Positions 20,436 through 31,316 of a stretch of DNA of 64,000 nucleotides are shown piece by piece. Positions within the stretch are counted from its first letter, which is position 1; every line of letters begins with the position of its first letter. Under the pieces are notes generated by a model, which was not told the DNA's origin, made no database searches, and worked only from the letters and a program-made list of their open reading frames with translations. Source of the DNA: Agarophyton chilense. Its lineage: Eukaryota; Rhodophyta; Florideophyceae; Gracilariales; Gracilariaceae. The position numbers and the translations under genes were made by a program. The stretch covers positions 868,001 through 932,000 of the forward strand of contig JARGXX010000099.1 in assembly GCA_030374765.1 (NCBI GenBank), given 5' to 3'.

Positions 20436-21609
20436 TGATTGCGGAGTTGTGATGAGCTATGCACTCGAACAAGCCTGAACTCAATCGTATGGGATATAGA
20501 ATATGGAAGAACGATACACACGGACCGACAGCAGAGTTTTTCTTCGTTTTTAGTCTTGATCCGACACAATGCTGAACTTTTTCGTTGAGTCGAAAGGCTT
20601 CCTTTTCATTCTTTTCAACAGTTTCTGACTACACTAAATAAAGACAACAAGTTGAGGAACATGGAGAAAAGGGAAGCGTCGATCAAACAGAAGGAGGACT
20701 TTTATTCCCCCCGAATCCAACAAGACAGGATGCACAGAACGATGTATGTATATTTACCAATTATTTTTCTCTTTGTGCGCCTGGTTTCTACTCGAGCGCT
20801 GGCCTCATATGAGGTCAAACTGTAAACTTTTGTGCTTAGTTTTAGTGTTGAATGTTAAACAACAGCTGGACAAAGTTTACCAGCTCTGACCGACACCATT
20901 TGTTGAATGTTCAAGTTGAATTTCCCAAAGGGGATGCGATGCTGCTAGATACATTGCTGCCTTGTTTTTTAAATGGTTTTGTACCATGTGCGGCGGTTGA
21001 CATCCGCCTTGCGGGTAAACGTCGAGGCTCTGTTACATAATTTCGGGTTGGGTGACGGAAAAGCCAATGCGTCACATGCCTAAGCTACACTAAAATATGT
21101 GGTCCAACTTAAACGAATAAACCTTCTCTACACCCCTTACTCTGATTGGCAAGACAGGCTCCCTTCGCATTCATCGATAATTGCCAACGGTATACATATG
21201 TCTGTATGTGGCGGGACTCCCACACAGGTATCTTCGTAATATAATGCTATGCAGGTCCTGCATCTGCGTCACCGTGGGTCTACGTGGTTTCATGTTGTAT
21301 CTCCTTTATAGAATTGCAGCAAGGCGTCCGAAAAACGATGACAAACTCTGTTCGTATCGTAGAGAGCTGTCAAACCCAGCCACATGTAGATTTCCCAAAA
21401 GCACCACTACCTGACACCTGATATATTCTGGTACAGCAGAAGAATTCTTGTCTAGAAATTTGTGATGTCATGTACAAACCGTTCTACATCTGTGCAGGTT
21501 CTCGGCGTCTCTGCCGTTCTAGTCAAAATACTATTGATTGATTCAAGCTTGTGGAACTCTCACGTTTGTAGTTCACCTAGAGATCATCGTTTCAGAAACT
21601 CCAACGCCG
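20436..21609. other. Gene-free interval
   Basis: No recognisable gene. It contains a near-perfect GGCCTCATATGAGGTC palindrome at 20801-20816 (see the MITE-like entry). The right end should hold the promoter of the metalloprotease gene. Confidence 0.45.
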
Positions 21610-22548
21610 ATGAATTCATGGCACTTGCTGTTGGTATTCTGCTTGTTCTTGTTGCATGTTCAACTAATTTTATCACAATGTAGTTCAATAACTGCAGTTA
21701 CAGTTTCTGGAAAGCTTTTGTGCGAAGGTTTGACCTTTTCTCCTCCATTGGAAGTTATTTTGATACAGGATATTGGTATAGTAAGGAATGAACTGGGCAG
21801 ATTTACTTCAGATGAAAACGGATACTTCGAAGTTACTGGTTTTCCAATCTATGTACCAGAAGGAGAACCAGAGCTTATGCTCAGAATGAATTATCACAGT
21901 ATATCAGAAACAGAGCAACTCCTTTTATCGAATTCCGACTACAGAAGAATTGAAGCTGCTCCTGGAACCTCCAGAATAAGAATGGAACCTCGAAATCTTT
22001 CGAAGCATCGCTGTCAATCGTATATGTTTTTCTATCAGGCCACAGTTGAGTACTACGAAAGAGTGGGGAAGAGAGTACCGGTGAAACCAAGGATTTTAGT
22101 GGACGAAATAACCAACCAGGTATTCCCTTATGTTGTGTATAATGAAGTGATTTCTAGAAAAGATTTCGAATGGAGCTTTGAGGTCGCTCAACATGAGCTT
22201 GGTCACATAATTCGACATGCCTTTGATGGAGATGAAACACATTTCGAGCAAGATGAACGCTTGTATGGTAGTCCAGATCTTCGCTACCATACATGCAGTT
22301 CAAAAAGCTCCGAGGGATTTGCATTTAATGAAGGGTGGGCGTTTTATTGGGCCGGTCAATGTCTAGACTTTGGTCCAACTGGATCGCATGAAGTTCATGG
22401 GATTGTTGCTGCTTCTCTCCGAAACCTTCAGATTGTCTGTAATAGTAGCTACAAGCAAATGGTTCAGGTTTTGGAAGACAATCCGGGTGTTATTCATTCA
22501 TTCCGCGAATATGAAGAGCGACACAAGCATATGTACGATTGTCCTTGA
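21610..22548 (+). CDS. Secreted zinc metalloprotease-like protein with a transthyretin-like N-terminal domain
   Basis: 312 residues from the first ATG (21610). The N-terminus MNSWHLLLVFCLFLLHVQLI is a strong signal peptide. Residues about 28-90 (TVSGKLLCEG, then LGRFTSDENGYFEVTGF) resemble the transthyretin-like/carboxypeptidase-regulatory beta sandwich. At about 195 is HELGHIIRH, an HExxH zinc site, and at about 241 NEGWAFYWAG supplies a Glu in the position of the third ligand of gluzincins. About eight Cys suggest disulfides in an extracellular protein. Expected role: secreted or wall-associated peptidase. I do not recognise a named family. Single exon with no close neighbour. Confidence 0.6.
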   Translation: MNSWHLLLVFCLFLLHVQLILSQCSSITAVTVSGKLLCEGLTFSPPLEVILIQDIGIVRNELGRFTSDENGYFEVTGFPIYVPEGEPELMLRMNYHSISETEQLLLSNSDYRRIEAAPGTSRIRMEPRNLSKHRCQSYMFFYQATVEYYERVGKRVPVKPRILVDEITNQVFPYVVYNEVISRKDFEWSFEVAQHELGHIIRHAFDGDETHFEQDERLYGSPDLRYHTCSSKSSEGFAFNEGWAFYWAGQCLDFGPTGSHEVHGIVAASLRNLQIVCNSSYKQMVQVLEDNPGVIHSFREYEERHKHMYDCP

Positions 22549-23335
22549 AACTTGTCCTATTCTGTGTGAAGGATTTTTGTCACAATTCCGTATCTTTTTG
22601 TTTCTCTAGCCTATCTAGAAGGTGGTATTAAATTTCATGATCCTTCTAAGACTCATTTCTTATCATCAGGGCGTGTCAGCCATGTACCTCTAGGATCAAC
22701 GCTCCCGGGAAGCGGGACACGTAAAGAAGCTACTGTCGTGCACGTACCTTCTCCTTCACAGAGCACTCTTCATTTCTGAAACTCCTTCGACAGTGCGTTA
22801 TTCGAACACTTATCACCGATAGTAGATATCAGCTGCTCCAAGAAAATAGTTCCTGGTTAACATCCTATATTTTTAGTATCGAAAAGATCTCCGCTGCACA
22901 CAATATGAGCTGATACTACACGTTCTCAGTCTTCAAAATAGTCAAGGACGTATTTTCTAAAGACTTGATATTAAATAATAGTCTGATCTGCCTACAAAGA
23001 ATGAACGGATCCTGCCAAAGCACTCAGTATAAGACGGTGAATCGCATCAATAGAAACATGCTCAACCAAGGCTTCCCCATTGTTTTCTAAAACGGAGTAC
23101 TATCTTCTGTGACTATGTTCCAAAAGTATTTTCTTCTTTCCTTCTTTTGGTTCTGTTTTCTCGATTCCCTCTAGATTCCAAACAACTCAAACAAGGAGTT
23201 TTTTAGTGTGACAAAACAGTGATTGCAATGCACTTTTTTCAAAGTTTCCATTCAAAATGTACATTACTGCGTTGTGAAGTTGCGTTCCTCTAACTATTCC
23301 CGCTATAATATTTTCTTTTAGGGAAAAAGTCTTTG

Positions 23336-23380
23336 TGCATCCAAGGTAGACCTGTATTTCACAGGTCTACACTAGATGCA
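23336..23380. other. Inverted repeat able to form a hairpin
   Basis: GTAGACCTGT (23346-23355) and ACAGGTCTAC (23361-23370) are perfect complements around a 5-base loop. TGCAT (23336-23340) and ATGCA (23376-23380) extend the stem beyond a 5x5 internal loop. It might be a small RNA precursor, a terminator or a cruciform. Confidence 0.55.
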
Positions 23381-23860
23381 CAGGTTGTGAGAGTCATCGC
23401 AGTTTCGAAACAGAGATTACTGTTGCAACTCACTTTCAGACACTCGCTCTCACGGAAGACACTGATGGGCACAAAAGCTCTGCCGATGGTGTTATTCATC
23501 GCCGGTTTTGCCTTCATTCAATGACCACCTATTGCAGTCCATTGCAAAAGGCGACATGCCTTTTCAACCAGCTTTCTCAATTCGAAGCTGGCGAGGCAAA
23601 ACACAGGGCAATGTCGCCCAGTCGCTTCTTCTGCGGTGTCCGATACCTTTATCCTACGTTGCTTCGAAACTGATGGCAGCTTCTTATGCAACGAAGTCGC
23701 GACCCTTCGAGTCGTTCTACTCCTTTGTTCTAAACGGGCATTTACTCATAGCCTTACGTCAACACTGACTCAACAATAGAAACTGTACTGTGTTATCGAC
23801 AGATGACTTGGGGTCGCCCGTTGCTTCGATCCGAATTAGCAAAGCTCTATGTGCAACACT

Positions 23861-23899
23861 ATGCCAAAGTAAAGTTTTGGAAAGCCTTTACTTTAGCAT
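23861..23899. other. Inverted repeat able to form a hairpin
   Basis: The arm at 23861-23874 (ATGCCAAAGTAAAG) pairs with 23886-23899 (CTTTACTTTAGCAT) at 13 of 14 positions, with an 11-base loop. It lies about 300 bp beyond the stop codon of the membrane-protein gene at 24173, so it could be part of that gene's 3' end. Confidence 0.5.
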
Positions 23900-24172
23900 A
23901 GGAATAGATATACACTTTCAGTAAGGCGAGGGCGATGGATATATAAACATACTGTATCAACAACAGTGCCAGCTCGTATCGAGAAAGTCCATCTATGGGA
24001 AGAGTTCCGTACTCAAAAAGAAAAATGCACAGGACTCGTTTTTGCGAAGTGAAGTTGACGGCACTATTGATCAGCAATTGAAATTAACAGCAGATACTTC
24101 ACTGCATAACTTCAATTTTCAGGGACCCCGACAAAGTCATTTGAAAACCCGGCATCAACAAATGGTCCACAT

Positions 24173-25809
24173 TCAACTTTCGTCAACTCTATCGTCAGGC
24201 AATGCGCCTATTCCCACTGGCACGAGATGAGTTCCCCTGTCTACCTCAGTACTGCTCCATTCTATTCCCAAAGTGATCCAATTTTGATTGTATGAATTCT
24301 CGTCAGACTCCGCCCAGCAACGTGAAAGACCATCCACAGTATTGGGCTCCTGAATGTATTTCCACTTCCACCTCCACATAATTTTGAAGACCGTTGCGAA
24401 ACACAAAACAATCACTGCTTCAAGCAGACCAATGGCTATAACCACTTTCTCTACTTCAGTGTGCTGTAGTATCTGACCCGATGGCACCGAAACAGTCAAA
24501 TTAGATTTCTGGGTGTATAGAACAGTCCTGGCAATATCTGAAGGACGCACCAGTGTAGGGTTCTCATTGTCTGGATCACTGTTTGCCAAATGTTCTGCGC
24601 CCAATAAAACCTTTTCTTTGAACTCTAAACTTTCGCGGAACCACAAGTCGACCATAACTGTTCCATTCTGTTTTAGAAATTTGGATTCTCCTTCACCTGA
24701 TTTGGGTATGTTTCCCCCATGCGAACAAAAATCTGTCACTGGAAGCCGATCTATGCGGATGCGGGTGTAATAGTAAGAGACTACTTGTCCATCCTGCTTT
24801 TCACACCACACATCCCATTCAGGGCCTAAGTTTTCCTCAAAACGTACCTTTGCACTGTCGGCAAAGAAGCATTGCAAATCTGTCGCATTTGCGATAGATA
24901 GGCTTCGCAGGCGATAAGCAGTCTCATTTGACAGCATTTTATCGACCCAGTATACCAGCAATGTCTCAGGAAAGTGTCTTGCACATCCTTCAGTCCACGA
25001 AATGCTCACCAACGCTTTTCGGCGAAAGCTTTCGGAGTTGAAATCGATAATTTCTTCATTCTGTCGGAATATGAGTTGTTGTGACGCACCAATACAACGA
25101 ATTATATGTTCATCTTCGCGTACATACGTCACATTTGCAACTCTGGCCCAAATCCATCCGTTGTCGTCCGAGTAAGTGCAGTGTGAATATGCCATCTCAC
25201 TTAGGTGGCGGAGAAACCTTATGTGCTTGCCAGACTTGCTCTGGTACTCAAACCAGTCATCTATTGGGTTAGGGATGAGTGCGTCGTCAACAGTTTTCAA
25301 AATCATTTTCGGATCATCAATCGCTATGAGTTTTGTTTCGAGATAAACTGGAATCACAATCAGGAGGATCCGGATAAGCAAGAGAAAATTGTGTGAAAGG
25401 TGGTTGCACATGAGGCCATCGCTCCAAAGAGGAAAGCTCATACTCTCAACTTTGACATCGTTTCGTTTTATTGCATACCAGTAAAGGAACATAGAAGCCA
25501 TTTTAGAAGTAGAGTAAAACAAAAATGGAAATACAAAGAGCTCGAAAATGAGAAACACAAAAGCCGCGACGACACCATTTCCAAAAGGAATCACGACCAT
25601 ATAGAGAACGATCAAGAGAAAACTAGATATAGCTTGAAAGCTTGGGGGGAGAACAGTTGCAACGAACTGGGAGGTAGGTAGCCCGCCAAAGCAGAAGGCT
25701 TTTGTAGTCCTAGTTGGTTATTCATACCTCGTCTTACCAGGATGAGTGTTTTATCGTATTGAGATGTGTCGAGAACGGAAGCAAGTACTCTTCGTATGTC
25801 ATTCTCCAA
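24173..25809 (-). CDS. Unknown membrane protein, family member A (paired with 27208-28630)
   Basis: The main exon is 25632-24173; its first in-frame ATG is 25600. A likely first exon at 25809-25728 (starting MENDIRRVLASVLDTSQYDK) ends at a GTATGA donor and joins in frame to an AG acceptor at 25633, giving about 513 residues. Layout: two hydrophobic segments near the N-terminus (IPFGNGVVAAFVFLIFELFV and LLLIRILLIVIPVYLETKL), a central domain of about 270 residues with paired Cys and N-x-S/T sites, then one membrane segment (VVIAIGLLEAVIVLCFATVF) and a tail with NTVDGLSRCW. Homologous along its length to the gene at 27208-28630. No known family recognised; function unknown. The spliced start is inference. 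Confidence 0.7.
25633..25727 (-). other. Candidate intron in membrane-protein gene A
   Basis: 95 bp on the minus strand, starting GTATGA and ending TTTCAAG, phase 1 on both sides. An alternative donor GTAAGA lies ten bases upstream but would break the frame with this acceptor. Confidence 0.4.
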
Positions 25810-27207
25810 GGTGAGGTTGTGCCGAACTGTGGTTAGCTGCCTTCAACAGGGCAGACAGGGAACTGCTGACAGCCGTTGCTGTATGCCATCAGCCATGTTC
25901 GAGCATGACAGCAAGGCAGAGAGATTCGGTGCTAGCTAGAGGGTTTGTAATCTAGCTACCATTTTGGCTCTCGAAGCGAGCAATTGTTCCGAAGCCAAAT
26001 TAGCCGGCGGTTGATGTTGACATGCAGTGGACAGTCGAAGATTACGAAGTATCTACCCTTCAGAGGGTAACTTGATATTCTACGTTTTGTTGCGCACAAC
26101 TAGGAGTGTACTGTCTTGAGCTTCGGACGTAGAAAGGGTAGATTAGAGTACATCAAATGGAGGACTATCCTGACCCGGCAGGCTGCCGGACTACGCTCAC
26201 ATCGTACGGTATCGACATCTTACGACACACTTGTGTCACATACTCGCTCAACGTGAAGTGCTCTTCTTCCGACCTTGAAAGTCGACTCTGCAACGTCGAA
26301 ATTGGAAAAGAAAAGACAGGGATACCTGTTTTTCCAGAGAAGGGCTCTGGACCCTTGTATCGAGTATTCCTGAGAAAAGCCGAGTATTATTCAAAGTACA
26401 ATGAAAGCGTTTTCATGTCATCTTTTCATGAAAAATAAAGGACGTCAGAGATAGTTTTACCTTCACCGTGAAACCAAAGATTTCTCTCCCCTTTTGTCTA
26501 ATCATGAATTGAAGTGATTTATTACGAGAGCCAAAATAGTCAGCACAGCACTTCGCATGGAAAGAGCGTCATCGGCACTTCATGCCGACAGGCCCCATTG
26601 TATCAGTGACTCTGGTGAGAATGTGGAGCAGTTAAAATCGCTCAGAAAAGAGCAAGACACGAGAGCAAAGCGTAAGTGTTGTTGCTGCGTGTTGGAAAAT
26701 GAATCATGGCAACTGAAACTAAGAAATGTTTACTGCTGACAGTTCCCTAGCTTGTCTCCACCGCCAAGCGGAAGCATTCCTGAGCCTCTACTTGATGGGT
26801 GAAAGCAACCGTCGACTCAGGGTCAACGCTCTCCCGAAATGTCGGGGGAGTGCCTTCAAAACCATCTAGCCAGTGAACACATTAGCCACGCAACAATGCG
26901 ACTCGCTACCCCTATCTGGTAGAAACGACCGAACACAACTTACATTTCTGGCCCTCTCTTTGATACGTTCAAAACCAAGACACCACTCATTGTCTCCTCC
27001 TACTCAACACGTGAGTTGCAGCGATGCAGCTTTCTAAACACATGAATAAGACGAACCGTCCCCCTACAAAAGTGTCCAAATGAATCACTCTAAGATCATC
27101 TGAGCCTTGCGCTTTCACTGAAAGATGTAACCAACATCATCATGATGTCATTACCTTTTGGTGCCGTCATTTTCCCAAATATCTTCTGAGTCTTTACGCT
27201 TTCCCAG
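25810..27207. other. Shared upstream space of the two membrane-protein genes
   Basis: About 1.4 kb between two head-to-head paralogues, so it should hold both promoters. The plus frame at 26157-26438 (93 residues, six Cys) has fair composition but no recognised domain. At about 27139-27175 a short stretch (MMSLPFGAV in translation) repeats the first codons of gene B, suggesting a local duplication. Confidence 0.4.
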
Positions 27208-28630
27208 AACAGCGCAGCTCCCAATCATCCTGATGTTCACATTACCTTTCGGTACCGGCGTTGTCACTGCATTCATTTTCGCGTTTTTGGAGCTTTTCTT
27301 GATTCCCATTTTAATGCACGCGACCTCGACGTTGGCATCAATTTTTGTCGTCAAACACGTTGCGAAGGGTAAAACTGTGCTGGTAAAACCCGTGAGATAC
27401 CCCTTATGGAATGAAGGACTTTTTCAGAGACAAGCCTCGCACGCAGCACTTTTTCTCATTCGTCTAGTGTGTCTAAGCATTCCAGTGTATTTAGAGACCA
27501 GATTCATATCTGAATCTAACCGACTATTGGTTTCAAAAGTTCTACCTTCCGCCTACATTCCAGAACCGAAAGACTTGGACGTCACACCATCACAAATCTC
27601 TAATGATATCTTTAATTCCCACATGTTTCCCACCGAATTGTTCTACCGATGTACATTTATAAATGATGACGGATGGCTTGTTGCAAGAACTGTGAATGTC
27701 ACGGATTCACGCCCAGATCGCCGCAACGTCCAATGCGTCAAGGACTCCGAGCAGATCATCTATCGAAACCTAGAACGACTCCAACCATATCAGCAATTTT
27801 CTGATGGTGGTTCCATTTCCCTTGAAACACCCATCGTTAAATTGGAAGTACGAAGAGACGAAGGTTTGTTCAAAGCGTTTCCACCATGGCCTGGTATCAA
27901 AAGCAAGCCACACAGAGAGTTTGTTCAAGTGAAAAATGTTACTGTGTTAAGTGCGATAGGTTTGGAATGCTCTTTTTGGCGATCGCCTTTGGAGCTGAAC
28001 TTTGACGCCTCTGAAAGTCACGCGAAGCACAATTCTTTTGTGTGTCAAAATGTTACCATGAACGTTGTGGATTACTTCTTTGTTTCTACCGCCGATATGC
28101 TGCAGAAAAGCAATGCAAACGTTTGGAAAAGAAGCAGTAACGGTGGAATGGTAACGAAATCGTATACGGTCTCGGTCGATTTGCAGTTTATTGGAAGCTT
28201 AGAGTTTAAAGATAGAATCCTGGTAAGTGCTGCAACCTTCATTCGACAGGCATGGACACCGGACTCGACACACGGGTTTCCATCTGCGTTACGGACGATG
28301 CTTTACACAAGAACGAATAACTACACCGTGAATGTGCCGGGAAACAAAATAAAGGAATCGGTTAGGCTTGACAATGTGGTTCTTATTGTTGGTAGTGCAG
28401 AAGTGGTGTCAATATTAGCACTGTGGGTGATTTCGAGTGTTTACCAAGAGATGAAAAGGAAGAGTATGCAAAAAATAAATACTGTAGATGGTCTTTCTCG
28501 TTGCTGGTGGCGAAATAGAGCAGAGGACGTGGGGTCGACAGGAACCGGCGCCCCCATTTCGTTGCGGCTAAAACATTTGCTTAGGGGTGGTGTCAAAAGG
28601 ACACTATATGTTCCGGTGGATCTGGTTTAA
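27208..28630 (+). CDS. Unknown membrane protein, family member B (paralogue of 24173-25809)
   Basis: 465 residues from the ATG at 27233 (MFTLPFGTGVV). Open coding-like sequence continues upstream to an AG after a pyrimidine run at 27207, so a 5' exon is possible, as in gene A. Same layout as A: a Pro-Phe-Gly-x-Gly start, two hydrophobic segments (about 5-35 and 65-85), a central domain of about 280 residues with conserved Cys and N-glycosylation sites, a C-terminal membrane segment (VVLIVGSAEVVSILALWVIS) and NTVDGLSRCW in the tail. Also shared are RTMLYTRTNNYTVNVP against RTVLYTQKSNLTVSVP, and the phrase IPVYLET. Function unknown. Confidence 0.75.
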
Positions 28631-28722
28631 ACTTACAGATGTGAATTTGTTTGTATTTTTATACTTGCAGAAGTATTAGGACCACATCGCTTTCTTCGAA
28701 AAATTTTAAGCCTTGTTTATGA

Positions 28723-28959
28723 CTCTTCCTCGAGGATTGTCCCAACCTTCATACCTACAAAAGCGAAGTTGGGCGCGACGATCTACAGGGCGAATACCTC
28801 ACGAACGCCGAAATTGGAGAAGACACTACGCCTCCTTCGACTTCATTGTTGCGATATCCTCGCGTCGGGGAAACGCTCCGAATTCGCCCGACTAGCGTAG
28901 TAATCAATCCCTCCAAGAGACGATTAGACCATGGCCGCAAAAGATCTTGGCTTTCCTGA
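28723..28959 (+). other. Short open frame with protein-like composition, no ATG
   Basis: 78 codons without an ATG, hydrophilic, Arg/Thr/Pro-rich (e.g. LRYPRVGETLRIRPTSVV). It follows gene B by about 90 bp. It might be an alternatively spliced 3' exon of gene B or a relic. Not recognised. Confidence 0.2.
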
Positions 28960-30041
28960 TACGATAAAACTATGTGTGTGATAGTTTTATTTCATTTTAG
29001 CGAAAGGCAATTCAAATCCACAAAGAAGAAGAAGAGAAGCGACGTTGGGACGAAAGACAAAGCGGTATATCGAAGTAGTCAGTCACAAATGCGCTCCTGG
29101 TTAGTCCAAGAGTGAGTCAGAATTTCGAGTGTGTGAGGATTATTGGATGTCCGCAAAGATATGTTGTTGGTCTCAGAATATTTGCCAAATCAGTACACTA
29201 GTGAACTGTACTTTTGAACGCAGGATTTTGTTACTACATACCGGCCTCATCCAAGACTCTCTCGGGGGGGTTCTTTCATCAAAATGTTTTGGAACAAGCC
29301 GCAATCCTCTTGTTTCAATCTTTCAACTGCCCTCATATCAAATATATTTTCAGATCTGTTTGACACAAAAGAATTGTTATCGCCACAGACAGCTGAAACA
29401 TGAAATGATTACTTCGGATTTGTTCTTTATCATTCCAATCCCTTACTTCCAAAATGATTTTGTGGTCCTCAACAAACATGAACGGAACATTCTGTGCTTC
29501 CTCTAGACAAAACAAATCAAAATGTTGTGTAGAATGTGATGAGACAAACTGCGCGTCATCCTTGTTCTTAATAGGATGAAGGCTCCTGTTGGCACTATTC
29601 TATTCTTCAGACCAAAAAACTGTACTTCACCTTGTTCCGCTAGCACTTTTACATCATAGACTTTTTGACGCTTTCACAGTCCGTCTGCTTGCATTGACCA
29701 TCATCCAGTGGTAGTATATCGAAGCGGCTGTCATACTTTGTTAATAATTCTACCTGGCCACTGTCCATGTTTACTACGAGGGCCGCCCACCTTTTGAATT
29801 GTGTTGCTTAACTTTTCCGACTTCCAACCAAAACCGCCTAGTACCTTACATGCAACGGGTAGCTTTCTGTACTTCGTCTTCAGAGAACTCCACCCCTATT
29901 TCCATGCCTCTTGAATATGCGAGACATGAATAACCAGAATACTACTGTTTTGTTTTCGGGTGCAACCATTGAAGTTCCAAGCATAAGCAGCCAATTGACT
30001 ACATTTCATAAAAGTGCCAGCGATATAATTAAATGGAATCG
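28960..30041. other. Gene-free interval
   Basis: Short frames on both strands (e.g. 29129-29506) without recognisable content. Nothing else seen. Confidence 0.5.
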
Positions 30042-30779
30042 TCATGCCGCGCCATCTTCTTGTCTTTCCGCAAGTCTGGAATAAAGACCGTGCACATAAC
30101 CGCGACGCTCCGTTCGGTGACGGCAGTTGAGCTCTCCATTCTTTCTGACGAACTGAAGCTGTATTTCACTTGCTTCGTGTACTGCCTTTCGAATGACAGT
30201 CGCGCACTCGCCACCTTCATTCCCCCCAACGCATTCCAGAGCACTGGCGACAGCTTCTGCTGTTGATCTGGCACCATTAATGAGGGTGGTCGGTGGCTTG
30301 CGCACTTTAAACAAAGAGGGGTACATAAACTGTTTCGGGAGGCTGGCTCTTGGCAAGGATTGGAGAAAAGGAGACTTTTCCAACATTCGTCTCGCACCTT
30401 TCCATGTACCATCAAGAAGGACAAAAGAAGTAACGCGTTGCAGCTCGTTCAACGGAACTGTGTGGCTACCGGGATACAGCAAAACTGCGTCAGGCGAAAT
30501 CGTAGCTAGTGCGTCCTTTGTCGCTCGCATGACTTGAACGTTGTCAATGCATCTGGGTAATAGATCGGCGGTCTTGACTTTTGCTTTTGATTCTGCTAAA
30601 GTTTGAAGAATTACGACTGGCGTTGCATTCGGAAGCGGAGTGCCAGGCAGTGCAAAGCATATACACACTCTTTGCGGTCGGCCGCAATCATCGCAGAAAG
30701 CTCTTTTCTGCTGAACTGCTAGAGATGATGCCGGCAGTTGTTGTCGCGGTCTCTGTGGCGGCTTTTGAGATGTTCTCAT
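30042..30779 (-). CDS. DTW-domain protein, tRNA-uridine aminocarboxypropyltransferase-like
   Basis: 245 residues from the first ATG (30779). It begins with a cysteine cluster CDDCGRPQRVCIC (about 30-44), the C-x2-C-x-R-P-x3-C-x-C pattern of the DTW family. DGTW (about 122-125), the family's D-x-T-W signature, follows with WKGARRML. Further family-like blocks are YPGSHTVPL and RKPPTTL..ARSTAEAVA. Known members (TapT, DTWD1/2) transfer the aminocarboxypropyl group of AdoMet to a tRNA uridine, giving acp3U. Single exon, head to head with the nuclease gene at 31317 with about 540 bp between. Confidence 0.85.
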   Translation of the reverse strand: MRTSQKPPQRPRQQLPASSLAVQQKRAFCDDCGRPQRVCICFALPGTPLPNATPVVILQTLAESKAKVKTADLLPRCIDNVQVMRATKDALATISPDAVLLYPGSHTVPLNELQRVTSFVLLDGTWKGARRMLEKSPFLQSLPRASLPKQFMYPSLFKVRKPPTTLINGARSTAEAVASALECVGGNEGGECATVIRKAVHEASEIQLQFVRKNGELNCRHRTERRGYVHGLYSRLAERQEDGAA

Positions 30780-31316
30780 TTCACACACTCGACGCCTTGA
30801 GGCGAAGAGGTCTGCCCCCTACGATTCTACAAGCTAGTTGTCGCACCCTTGGGTGTGTGCAGTACGTTTATGCACACAAGATATTACACCAGTATGTTTT
30901 CACACGTGGAAACCTGCTCGCTCTTGGCTGGGTATCCCGGCCGAGCTCTCAAGGCATTTTACCGTGTTCACTACAAAGCGCGAGTTCTTTTCATCGAGTT
31001 CTGGTCCCCTTCCAAGAACAGAAGCACGCATGATTGGAACAGCTCACCCACACCAATATTTAGAAGTCAGGTTTTTCTTGGATTAGGCGACTTCCATAGG
31101 GGGTTCTTGTCGGAGATTCTCAGAGACACGCATGGCACGGTAATGGCTTTCTGCCCATTGACTTTACCTGGCCCTGTAGTATCTAATTTGAATCTAACTA
31201 GAGCACGGTTGGTGCAACTGTGATCAACATTGTAGACCTCGCTTCATAATCCTGATCTTGTGACGTGTCGCGACTACTGTCAACGAAGAAGTTTAGGTCT
31301 TCTTGAGAAATGAACG
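30780..31316. promoter_or_regulatory. Intergenic space between divergent DTW and nuclease genes
   Basis: 537 bp separate two start codons pointing away from each other, so both promoters lie here. I see no TATA box at a convincing place. A short out-of-frame ATG at 31310 precedes the nuclease start by seven bases. Several plus frames (30581-31033 and others) overlap the DTW gene and are not credible. Confidence 0.4.

Larger units (their letters stand above)
22549..24172. other. Gene-free interval with two hairpins
   Basis: The frames at 23333-23524 and 23508-23768 are not recognised. The interval contains two inverted repeats, listed separately at 23336-23380 and 23861-23899. Confidence 0.5.

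Noticed and set aside
26157-26438. Cys-containing 93-residue protein
   Set aside because: It starts with ATG and has fair composition, but no homology by eye to the flanking membrane family and no signal peptide. Kept only as a remark.
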